Source of the DNA: Tyto alba
Taxonomy: Eukaryota > Chordata > Aves > Strigiformes > Tytonidae
Length of the DNA: 64,000 bases
Direction: 5' to 3'
Assembly: GCF_018691265.1 (NCBI RefSeq)
Contig: NW_024881303.1
Location: 7,867,777 to 7,931,776 of the forward strand
Shown here: positions 39,946-50,868 of the stretch, one piece after another
Numbering within the stretch: the stretch's first letter is position 1
Layout of the letters: each line of letters opens with the position of its first letter
Translations under genes and position numbers: made by a program
Notes under the pieces: generated by a model
Database searches by the model: none
What the model was told of the DNA's origin: nothing
What the model saw: the letters and a program-made list of their open reading frames with translations, nothing else

Positions 39946-40092
39946 AAGTCCAAAGATGACGTGAGCAACTTTGATCCAGATTTTATAAAAGAGGAGCCCA
40001 TTCTGACTCCCATCGAAGAAGGGATTCTTCCAATGATAAACCAAGATGAATTTAGAAACTTTTCATTCACAAGCTCAGAACTGCAGCAATAG
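39946..40092 (+). CDS. PRKCH: PRKCH terminal coding exon: C-tail with NFD, turn and hydrophobic motifs
   Basis: The exon has 147 bases: 48 codons plus the TAG stop at 40090-40092. It starts KSKDDVSNFDPDFIKEEP and ends FSFTSSELQQ. It contains the NFD motif (residues 8-10) that contacts ATP in AGC kinases and the turn motif ILTPIEEG (Thr at residue 21). It also contains the hydrophobic motif FRNFSF (residues 37-42), whose Ser is the C-terminal priming phosphosite. In human PKC eta these Thr and Ser sites are near residues 656 and 675 (from memory). The motif ends in Phe where human has Tyr, which is conservative. The frame is intact through the stop. The fully preserved phosphorylation sites argue for a working gene rather than a pseudogene. 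Confidence 0.97.
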   Translation, partial: KSKDDVSNFDPDFIKEEPILTPIEEGILPMINQDEFRNFSFTSSELQQ

Positions 40093-40314
40093 CTGTGGCT
40101 CTGGGGAAGGGCTGCTGAGAGGACTGGGGGGAAATGAAATGAAAACCAAGTTTACCAGAAATTTCATTCTCAAGGAGTAACAGTGCACTGACTTTACATG
40201 ATACAGCAGCACCACTGTCAACGTTACCTTAATGTGAAATAGAAACCTTCCTGTGTTTATAGGATTTATGCAGCTCTTGGATCAAATATTGACGGGGTGG
40301 AACAAATATGATAT

Positions 40315-40322
40315 TGTAGATA
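40315..40322 (+). promoter_or_regulatory. Pumilio-type binding element in PRKCH 3' UTR
   Basis: TGTAGATA matches the UGUANAUA consensus bound by PUM1/PUM2 proteins, which usually shorten mRNA life. It lies 223 bases after the stop codon. The match is exact, but an eight-base motif can occur by chance, so function depends on conservation. Confidence 0.4.
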
Positions 40323-40935
40323 GCTGATGCAGACAGAGAGTTGAATGCTGAGCTAGTTGGCTCAGCCTGAATGTCACTGCTTGCAATGGATTCAAGGAGT
40401 CAGCGTGAGCATCAAACAAGTGTCTTGCAGCTCTGAGCCAAACAGACTTGTTACAATTCTGATTGTTTGCAAGACTATTTTGAGGAGTCCCAGCACTGTC
40501 CAGCGTTTTAGAGCTGTGATCCAGCATCCCATGGCCTGACTGAACCAGATGTTCCTACTGACTTTACCTGTTTCTGCAGTATTTATTTCTTTCTGAAGGA
40601 CAAATGGCTCTCTTTGCCACTGTTTAGGTTTCCATGTGAAATATTTCATTGTGCTGACTAGCAGAAGGAAAAAACCAAATGCCCTGTGCCCCACACAGAT
40701 TCTTCCAAATCAAAGGGAAGTCATGTGCTCGTAGTGTTTTACTGTTTGTGCGATATGAAAAGTTTTAGTGTTTGCATTCTGTGAAATGCCTTTTTACATC
40801 ATGCATCTTCAATGCTCCTTTCTTTGCCTCCCAGCTGTTTTCGACTATAATGTACCTTGTAAAACCTTACTGTTTATTTAGGCCCGTTCTATTTAATTAT
40901 GCTATACAGAGCCCCTTTTGTGGGTTTAGTGCCTC

Positions 40936-40941
40936 ATTAAA
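40936..40941 (+). promoter_or_regulatory. Polyadenylation signal ATTAAA of PRKCH
   Basis: ATTAAA is the commonest variant of the AATAAA hexamer. It is the only good signal in the first kilobase after the stop. A CA cleavage candidate lies about 10 bases downstream, followed by a short GT-rich element. Confidence 0.75.
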
Positions 40942-42873
40942 ATTTTGATCCAAAGTGGTAGCGCTTAAATTATTTGTAGCGTTATTGCGATGGGAGCCGC
41001 AGAGCTGGAAAAAAGCTTGAAAGCAGAATTGTCGGCCAACAGGTAACACAAAAGAACAGCTTTTTCCCATGAGAATGATAAACCTTATCTGAGAAACAGG
41101 GTGCTTTGGTTTGGATTTAAGGACTTAATACTCACAGGGCACTTCTTATCAGTTGCAACATCAAGCCTCTGCTACAAGCAGACTGAGATAATTTTTCAGT
41201 GCAGTTTGTAGAAACCAGACACCCTAGAAGGTGGTTCAGTGTTGTCCCTGCTCTTCAGGAAGTTGGATGATTTTCTGTAGCTCCATGGCACACCTTTGCA
41301 CTCCTTGCTAGTCTTGAAGCTGTATGTCAGGATTATAGCCTCTTCCTTGGGCAGATATGAATTACTGGAGAAGAAGGATTTATAAACTCTTGCAAAGCTG
41401 CTTATGCTTGTATAGTGCTAGTGACATGCTTTAACTTGAGAGAAGGGTGAGGTACAGCAGAGAGGGACACTTCTGCACAGACCTTGCACCACTCTGGAGG
41501 TGACGTCAGGGAGCATAAGCCTTTGTCAAGGAAATCACACAGGTACAACCCCCATTACAGCACAGACCCACCAGTATTTACGCGCTCACCTTCTGTGAGA
41601 CCAAGATAAAAACAAGAAATCAAAGCTGAGATCCACATACAAGTGATACCACTTCCCACCCAAGCCCTCTCTACTTGGCTGAGTGCCTTTTACTTCTACC
41701 CCTAAACCATCCACTGAACTGTTTGGCAGGTGGGGCAGAAGTCCAGTTACCCTTGGACTCTTCTTGCATTTGTGCTTGTGTATTATGCCAGTTCTCCCTC
41801 TTTCTTCCCTGCATCTTCTCTTTCAAGTAAGCACAGCTTCATCCGCTGGTCTTCCCTCCCTTCCAGGGACATCTTCTGGCCACATCTCAGCCGGTCAGCC
41901 TCTTGTCTCTTTGCTAGTCCACAGATACCCAGCTCCTTCAAAGTGGGGCAAGAGAGAAGGAAAGACAGCTTGTATAGTGTAACTGGGAGAAGGAAGAGCA
42001 GATATCCAGAAAAATGATCCAAGAACCAGTCATGCTGGCTAGCTTGAATTGCTTTCCCATATAGGAAGAAATGGTACAGGGATGAGTGCATTTGCATGAA
42101 GGTGCAACTGTGGCATCTTATTCACATGTGAATTAAGAGGAGTGTTCACCTGTCTGGTGCAGACCTGACCCTAGGCGACTCCTGGCTCAGTTTCCCACCT
42201 GGTTTCCCAGCGTTATGACTGCAGCAGTGCTCACTTGCTGGGGGGGTAAGTGCAGTGATGCTGGCCACTGAGAGTGGGAGCACCAAAACTGTCTATGAAT
42301 TTTGTGTTGACAGCTTTTTGACTCTCCCACTGTCAAGAATTATGAATGACCTCTCCTTCCCGGGAGATCAGTGCAGAAGAGCGGTAAGTGATACACCTTT
42401 TTGCCAGCATGTTTGTATCATCCCAGTGTTTCACTGCTTGTGTTATTCCTTGGGCTCTGGAGAGCTGCTGGAATCTTTCCTGCTGGAGAGGGTAGTGCCA
42501 TAGTGTTGCCTTCAGCATCAAAATGTGATCCTGTCTCCATGGCCCCAGGATCCAAGCAGCTTTGCTTACACCACTGACAGTATGAAGAATGTGCAGCAGT
42601 CACCTCTGGAGACCTTTACTGGGGTAGCAAAACCCACCGGTCTGTGTCCTGCAAGCTTGGAGAATGGAAACTAAGACACCTCTGAGACGCTCTGTTAGGA
42701 TTTTTGTGAACTGTAAATCAGAAAGCTTGTAGATCTCTGGAAGGTATAGAATGGTGTCTAGGGCCACCCTGGGGAGCAGGAAAAGCTCCTGCCCTGGCCA
42801 GCCAGTACCTGCTTCGGCCCAGGGCTTGTTCGCTTGGTGGGGCAGGGATCAAATATCAAAGGGAGATTCTTCC

Positions 42874-42911
42874 CCAGTTTCACTTTTCATTGCCAGCTCC
42901 ACTTTTCATTG
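42874..42911 (+). repeat. 19-base tandem duplication, two copies
   Basis: CCAGTTTCACTTTTCATTG is directly followed by CCAGCTCCACTTTTCATTG, with two mismatches in nineteen. It lies in intergenic DNA about 2 kb past the PRKCH poly(A) site. Confidence 0.85.
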
Positions 42912-44518
42912 ATTTCAAGTGGCGTCAGGGTCACTCCACCCTACCATCACCCTCGCTGCAAAGCACGTGTGCAGATCTGTGTTTGGACTAGAAGCCTAAT
43001 GTTCTGCTATAAAGTAATTTTCTTGATTTTCACAATTTCACCTGGATCTTGCTTCATAATTTAGGTCAGCTCTTCCTCTCCATTGCCTGCCTGGAACTTG
43101 CATATCTACGTAATGATTTCAGCCACTCAAGTCAGCAGATCCTGAGTCAGCCACGTTTGGCTGGGCTCCCTGAACTCTCCCTTCCTTTTTATGAAGAACT
43201 GCCGTTTTGATCCTGTTCCCCCCAGACTCTGTCAGTGACATGGATGAATATCAGCTCATTAAAAAGTATCTATGGAATAGCATTGCTTTTGAAAAAGTTG
43301 AATCAGTGTTTACACCGTCATTGAATATGTAAAGAAATATTGATTTTTATTTTTATTTTTTTTTAACAAATCAGAGATACAAAAAAAGAGTTTTTCTATG
43401 AGCTAGCCTGCCAGCTCTTTTGGTTTCATTGCTTGCCTGAGTGGATTCAAGATGGTTTTAGTCTATTAATTTGGTCCTGGCTTTAGGAGTATATTAAGCT
43501 GGCAGCTTTGGGTTTGTAAGGTTTAAAAGCATAAAATGCTTGTATTTGCTCCAGTGTGAAAACTGGCAATAGAGCAAATTATAATTAGTTCCCTTTGCAC
43601 TGCTTTTGGTGCTTGCATGAAAAGGGGAGGTCCCTTTGATGTCTCTAAATTTGTGTTCTGTGCAATCCTTTCAATTTCAAAGAGGTTCATGAAATTTAGC
43701 TATAAAATTCAGTGGCCTACATCTCATTGAAGGCCTTTGAAAGTTGAGGGTGAGAAGCAGATGGTCTAGAATGAATAGATGAAAATCATCTTGCACCTAC
43801 TCAAGCTGGCTGTGCTGCCAAAAACATCATTTTTAATACCACTGCTTGATAGGCAATGGAAAAAAAAAATCTCATAGACTCCAAGTGCCTAAGGGATTTT
43901 AATGTAAAAAATGCAATTCTAGCTGCTGGATGAAGATGCTTTGAATGCATTCTCAAAGACTGGCGCAGGTTTCTTACTCCTTGTGAAGTCCTAAATGGTT
44001 TGCAACAGTATTTTCCCTTGAAGCTGCATGCTACTCCTGCAGAAGTTGCTGTTTCGCCAGTTAGATGTGAGAGAGGTTCCAGTGGCTGTGGTATGAGGAC
44101 TTGATTAGCAATACCCAGAGCCAGGAGAAATGAAGGGGAAAACGTGCCTGGGATCATCTGCTCTGTCCCCTGGCCAGAAAGTAAAGAGCCATTCGCTGCT
44201 GCGTGCTCTCTGTTGTTTTTTTCAGCTGGTCAAGTGTGTAGTCAGGAGGTTTCTGATCCTCCCCAAGGAGATCATTTCACAGCTTTTACAACTCTTGCTG
44301 TTAAGTAAATTTCCTGATATTTGGAAATGACGTGAATGAGATGAAAATCTGTCTTATCATGCCATTAGGATTCTCATTGGAAGCTGCAAGTCAGGGTTTG
44401 TATTACTAAATATATACAGGGCTGCCAAACCGAAGCATTCAGAAATGATGAGTCAGGTTGTCTGAAAATCATAGCTCACTCTGAAATCAAGAGCTTTCCA
44501 AGATAATAAATGTCAAAG

Positions 44519-44520
<2 letters not shown>

Positions 44521-44550
<30 letters not shown>
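44521..44550 (+). repeat. Poly-T run, 30 bases
   Basis: The longest homopolymer in the window, in intergenic DNA. No SINE body or flanking duplication is recognised. The length may be affected by sequencing error. Confidence 0.85.
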
Positions 44551-44555
<5 letters not shown>

Positions 44556-47500
44556 CTGGATTATGAATATTTCATATTCCGACTTGCACTTCTTCTCCAC
44601 ATCAATAGAAGCTAGAATGTGTAATTATAATTTTTTCAGATGAAAGCTGGGGTCTGTGAATTGATGTGAAGCCAGCCTTGGAGGAAAATGCCAAGCACCA
44701 AGACATGGGTGATAAAACTGCAAGAACAGAGGGCATGGGTTTTATGTATTTTTTCACCTCTTCCTATTCTTTATGTATAGTCACCACAGTGTGGTCCCTT
44801 GCCTCCCTGTCTCAAAACCCACGTTACAGGGCACGCAGCATACAGGAGGCACAGGAGTGAAGAAAGAGAGGAGGAAGGCTGGGGAAGGCATTTATGCACT
44901 GTATAGTCACTGTGCGTAGGGCTTGTTCAGCAGCATTTCTGAACTTGTGCATCAGTCCTTGCACAAGCCTGTCACCTTTTGCCTTCTGCAGCCCGTGCTG
45001 CCGTTCCCTGCCCGTCCTGCCGTCCCCTGGGCACAGCACTCTGCATCGCCCCTCGGGCCGCTGCCGTCTGGAAGTGTCCTGCTGGCAGATCCAGGCCTGT
45101 AGGCAGAACATGAGGTCAAAAAGCATGGAAGAACGACAAGTTGTGTTGGCAGTTGGCTACCTGGGTGTCTTCGGGTCCTGAACGAGATGGCGGGGACTCC
45201 AGTGTAGCCAGTGTCCCAGTGACGTCCTATATGCCTGGAAGTTGTGGGAGAAGGTCAGGCTATCTCCCCTCTTGCATCTTGTATTAGAAGCTAGAAAAGA
45301 GAGGGGACAGGAGGGTGTCCTCTAAGAAATGGGGTCACAACTCTGGGCCGTGACCAAGAGGGCACAGTGTATTTTAGAAATGCCTAAGGACACTTGTAGG
45401 CAACTAGTGAAGACATGAGAAAGTTGCCCTTTCATCCCTGCTCTTATCCACACTGGTTGCGGCAGATGCCTTTGGCTCAGTGAGGGTGGTTTGATCGAGG
45501 AGACTTGGGGACCCCAGACCTTGGGCATGATGGGAGTTAGAAGCTGTTGTAGCAAAAGGGTGCTGGGCAGAATTGCCCAGGAACATCCCCAAACTCTTTC
45601 GTCACAAGAAGGAAGCTTGAAACGAGCTTGGGTCAGACAGAGACAGAGGCTTTGCTGTGTGGGATCCCACTGGGAATATGTCAATGTGAAGGTTTTAGCC
45701 CTGAAACAGTTTTAACTTGCCTGTAGTGTCAGCTCTTCTGCTCCAGCTCTGACCTCCCACGGCTGTTGTTGGCAACAGGTCTTATAAAAGTGGAGATGAG
45801 AGATTTTAGCAGTGAGTTCAGGATTGCTCAAAACTAGTGACTCAGTTCCTCCAGTGCTTCCTTCCCCGCTCCTTCAAATGAGGGGTTTATTCATCACCTT
45901 GTTTCTCATTTCCAAACGTTTAACGTGGTCTGGGGTCAAAGCCTCAGTTTTTCTACAACAGTGAGAAATAGAACAGTTCCCTCTTAAATGAAACCTGTTT
46001 CACCTTCATCTCAGTTGATTCCAGGAACAAGATCTCAAAATATTCAAACCACTGCAACAACAGCACACCACCACCATAGTCACTATACATGCCAAGGTAG
46101 AAGAACATTGCAAGAGTTGTCAGTAAAGGCATTTTTGGTGACTAGCCAATGTGTGCTGTGGTTGGACTGGGAGTGAGAAGCAATTTTAAATATCTTATCT
46201 GCCTCTAGACTCAGACAAGAAGCAGTTCCAGGCCTCCTAGTCATTACGGGCCTGTCTACTGCCCAGAGATACTGTCTTTCATTCTCTTCCCAAATGCAGA
46301 GTCTAGAAGAAAAAGGGTGTTAAGAACCCTTATTAGAGTTTGGTGCTAACCACAGATTTCTTCTGAACTGAGACATAATGTCATGTTCACCCTAAGAACT
46401 GGGTCATCGGGTTTGCAAATGCCAACAAGACTCTGGGCGATGTCTCCTCTAGCTTCTGGGATGTTGGTGTCTCCCAAACTTGAAGTGAAGGCTGGACCAT
46501 CAGTAGTTCAATCCTTCTGACTCGAGGCTGGAGGGCAGTATTACGGCTGAGTAAGTATTTCACCTGGAGCTGAGTCACCATTATTTTTAAGCTGTGTGAA
46601 GACACTCTGAGGCTTGGTCTTAAGTATTGTTATCTGATAGACATATCTGAACATGTTGCTCTCCTTGGGGCAACCCTTCTGTTTGCCGCTTCTCAGGCCC
46701 TTTATTCTTGCTCATCGCTAACCCTTTCTCCAAGGGGAAGGCTGGATGGTGGTTTTGTTCAGCTCAGTGCTCCTGCTGCTTCCCTGGACAGTGGAGAAAA
46801 CCTGCCTTCAACTGCCTAAGGAAACTGGTCAGGTGAGCCATATGTCACAGGTTAATGTTTCCTTTCAAATGTTAATCTCAGTAGTTTAAAACTCAAATTT
46901 AACTGGAGTTAAAAAGGCAAGCGTGACCTTTAAACCTGCTCAGCTAGGCCTGGACTTTAGCAAAATCCTTCTACTTGTGGGAACCTTCATCACCAGGCTT
47001 CACCAGGGCTCCCTGCAGACCCATGAAAATTGCCATGTAGAGCCCGCATCTAAATTACACCCTGGCAATTGAAGGCTGTCTCTTGTTTTTGCTTCTAATG
47101 AGCAAGAATTTCCCCTGCCAGCTCAGGATGCCTTCTCTAATCTGTTACCCTCACTCCTTTAATTTTCCTTGCACTGCAACAACTTACCATGGCCCACGGC
47201 AGGCATTTCCCTCGCGCACAAGGAGGGGAGCTGTGCTGGTGCTGATCGGGTGAAGTTGTTGTAACCCAAAATGAAGCTGTCTCTCAGCTATTCTGGTGGA
47301 GCCTGGTAATTTGAGATGGAAAACCCCAAAACTGCAATCACCGCCTGGGACACTTGAGTGGAAAATGACAAAATTACAACATGGCTCATCTCCCCGTGGT
47401 GAATGTGTCTGTGTATAAACCTATTGGCGTTGGTCTGGGACAGCAAACACGACTGTAAAGGTATCTGGGCCTTTGTTTTGGCTCTGTAGCCTCTATATTG

Positions 47501-50500
47501 GGTTAAACATAGAGGAAGCGAAGCACCCATGACTCTGCTAACAACAGAGGGTTGTTAGACCTGGGTGATCCTCTGTTCCTCTTGGGCAAAAAGCCAACAA
47601 CTTCTTCTTCTGTCCCATTTAGTCAGGCCCAGGCAGAGGGACTGGGCGGGATGGATGGATGCTCCCTCCTCCCAACAGGAAGGGACATGCGTCCTGGGCC
47701 AGAGGGAGGTCTCCAGGGGGCCTGGAGATGGTGGCCAAATTCTGGGGTGACCTCATGTAGGTGTTTCTCGGTTTTGGTGGAGCACAAGTGTATTGTAGGG
47801 ACTCCTGAGGTCTGACAAATGGCTTAGGAACCCCCAGCAGCAACCGGAGTTCAACATGGGGCAGCTGGCCCTTGGCATCCTGCTTTGGAGACTGGTTCCT
47901 AGGCAGACACAAGGCATGAACAAGGAGGTGCCTGGAGTTTCACTCCCAGACCTGGAGTGAAAGCCTACATGCAGCGAGCTTATGAGTGCTCAGCTGGGCT
48001 GGACGATACCCATGAGGTCACTTGGGGACTTTGCCTTACTCCTCCACCCACCTGTGTTCTCAGGCCAGGGCCACAGTGAGCAGCTCCTAGGGGAGTGGAC
48101 TCTGCCTGATGTGCAGGACCCTGCAGCTGGGCATGGTGACGGCAGGAAAAGGCACCCCATCCAGCTGGTTGCTGGAATCAGGAAACTTCTTTTAGACAGT
48201 ATCTAGCAGTTGACACCTAAGCTGTTGTTTGTGCCAAGACCTTCCCCTGCTCCTTGCTCCCAGCCTCTCCTGCTGGGCACTGCTGCCCGTGAGTCGGTTG
48301 TTGGTGGGGCAATGACCACAGGCAGCAGGAGCCCTGCACTGATTTAGGGTCATCAGAAAAAGCTCACACAGGCAACACCTGCGTTTCTAAATCTTGGTGT
48401 CTGCATAGAAGCAGGATTCTGCATCTTATTTTTATTATCATCATAAAGTGAATCCCGCAGCTTTCAGAGATAGGGTACAAGATAAGGCTCCAACAAACCC
48501 AAGTAGACAAGTTATTTTCTTTTAATTGCTGTTATAGGGCAGTAGAAATGAAAAATCCTGTGTCCAAGGGTATACACGCCCTCATCCCTTGATTAGATGC
48601 ATATAATGAGATGGAAAGCTAATCTATCATATTTAGAATCAGTCAATTAGAGGGTTAGGGCTGTAGATGCATTTAGCTTTAGCATTAGGGAGATATTTAA
48701 ACCGCATGCTGTACTTAGTCATTACCATGCTAAGTGATAGGAGATGCGGGTCATCCTATATATGGGCCGTAGTAATCAGCTTGAAGTATTACTAATTAAG
48801 CCTTTTCACCTTTGGGCTCCCTTCCATGCCACCATGCATAAAATGGGCCGTTGAGGTCACGGTGAAATGCTCTTTAAAACCCAACACCCACTGCTTATTG
48901 TGGAGTGGAGAGTGATTCGGCCTTCCAGTTCAGCCTCTGCTGCGTGGAGAGAGTTGTAAACAAACAGCTCGTTCTCTTTACCAGATGTTTTGCTGCTTAG
49001 TTACCAGCAAAATAAGCAGTGGCAGATGCTAGCCAGGCACTGCTAGCCCTTCGCTCGCCTGGCTGCCGGCCTGCCTGGCGTTGTTTGAAGCCCATGGACC
49101 ATCCAGGTGAATAAACCACGTCAAAGTGAGTGCGGCTCTGGCATCTCCCTCCTGGCGATCCTCACTCTCGTTTTTGAAGTCCGTGAAAGCTGCAAATGCT
49201 GTAGCTACTCTGGAAAGCAGCTTGCACAATTAGGTGGAAGGTCAAAAATAGAAAAGCCCACAAAGGAAGGCCTCAGAAATCGTGGGTGCAATGCAGCGAT
49301 GCCAAGCGATGGCTTCGCTACCTCCCTGCGCACCCCGTGAGACACAGCTGGGTGCCTGAGGTCCTCGGCTGGCTCTGGTACCGGCTGGTTCACCACAGGA
49401 GGTCATGGACTCTCTGAGGCCAAAATCTCTTGATTTTTATATGAAGGGTGTTTGCAGCTGATTGTAGGACTCTGCTGTGTCAGGCTGGTGGCAGAGCCCC
49501 AGGCCACCCCACTGCAGGTGACCAGGAGAACGGAGAGCTTTGCAATGCCTCCCAGCCCAGGAGAAAGGCAGCAGGTGGCTGTGGAGAAGGAGGTGCAGCA
49601 TCTCTGGGTGCTCTCCAGCCCAAGAGCAGCTACTGTTTTGGACCAGCTTCTCTCTCACAGTGTTGCTGAGGCATTCCTGGCAGCACCCGGGCCCCACTTT
49701 GCTGAGAAACAACCGTCCCGCCCTGCCCTTAAACCTTCACCTCTCCATCCTTTCCTCAGAGGCTAATTGCTCCACTTCTGCCTTTGTTTCTGGTCTCCCA
49801 GGAATCTGAGTAAAATTGTCTCGCTTGCAATAGATAAAGCTGAATATGTGCCCATAACAACCCTTTCCAGGCACTTGAAAACCCATCAACCCCATCCCTC
49901 TGGGGCAAGTCTTTGCAAGCTGGCAGGAGCTGGTACACAGGTCTTAGAGGAGGTTGCTCCCTCTTTGTCTCAGGAGAACACCAGGAATGGGTGCTGCTCA
50001 CCAGGAACTGGGAGAAGTCTCGGCTTTGGCATAGCCTGGGACCAGGAAATGATGCAAAATGTTGGGTATTTTCTGGGACACAGGGCAAGCGTTGCCCCAG
50101 CTCCTCTGGGCTGGCTGGGGCCAGCTGGCGAAGATGCCCCAGGTGAAGCTGCCAAGTTTGGGGCTGATGGAGACCTGCTCCAGGGAGGTGGAGCGAGGAT
50201 GATGCAATGGGCCGTGGCTCTTGCACCGCCAAGGAGCCCAGGCAGCTGGTTGGGGCTGGGGCACGAGCGGGGAAAGTGGCCGTGGTGGCTGGAGCAGGCG
50301 CTGGGCGATTCCGGGGCGGTGTGCGGCATGGCAGCAGCTCTTCACCAAGCTCGGGGGGGGCTGCCAGAGCTATTGGTGTTCTTGGCAGGTCCCCCGTGCT
50401 TCTCTATCTGTCTTCGCATGGGCAATGGACTCTAGATGGAGTACAACATCTTGTTCTATAGGCAATTTAGCAGCAAGCGCCTGTGGCGAGAAGCCTGTGG

Positions 50501-50851
50501 CAAACATTTTGTGTTTTCCCCGTGTGCAGAGCAGTGCGTTGGTAACACGTACCCAGACTCGCACCGTGTCCCACTTATTGCTCTCCCTCTTCGCTGGCAA
50601 AGCCGCTGGAGGTGGCTGGGGAGGCTTGGAAGGGGTGGGAAGCACAGGGCTGGAGCCGCAGTGACGAACGCAGCCGCAAAGCAGCACGGTGCACTGCCAG
50701 CCGCAGGAACTGCAGTTGGCCGTGGCTGCCGTAACCCAGATGATATTTGACTTGTGTTGACGGGAAAGCTCAAATGGTCAGGCAACAGCGAGGCCGTGCA
50801 TTTTTGTCTCATGAGCTGTGCTCTCCAGGGGGGGTAAAATCCTCTGCTTGC

Positions 50852-50868
50852 TTTTTTTTTTTTTTTTT
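50852..50868 (+). repeat. Poly-T run, 17 bases
   Basis: A T homopolymer followed by CCCC in the GC-richer intergenic block. Confidence 0.8.

Larger units (their letters stand above)
40093..40955 (+). other. PRKCH: PRKCH 3' UTR (3' end approximate)
   Basis: This is the sequence from the TAG stop to the predicted cleavage point, about 860 bases. The end is set by the ATTAAA hexamer at 40936-40941, with CA at 40951-40952 and GT-rich sequence (GTGGTAG) after it. No AATAAA occurs earlier in the stretch. AU-rich elements (ATTTATTT at 40581-40588 and TTTATTTA at 40873-40880) and one Pumilio-type site at 40315-40322 are present, so post-transcriptional control is possible. The exact 3' end is inferred and could shift by 10-15 bases. 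Confidence 0.75.
40956..49400. other. Intergenic region, first part; no gene seen
   Basis: This is DNA downstream of PRKCH with no exon-like or domain-bearing open frame on either strand. It contains a 19-base tandem duplication at 42874-42911, a 30-base T run at 44521-44550 and an AT-rich block near 48.4-48.85 kb dense in homeodomain-type cores. The remainder is ordinary unique sequence of moderate GC. Confidence 0.7.

Noticed and set aside
44521..44550. Poly-T run as the reversed tail of a retroposed copy
   Set aside because: No body or duplication was found on the right side. A simple homopolymer explains it.
49767..50435. Longest open frame in the window (222 codons, + strand)
   Set aside because: It lies in GC-rich DNA where stops are rare. 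Open frames overlap it on both strands, its composition is Gly/Ala/Leu/Trp-rich, and it has no domain, splice context or recognisable homologue.
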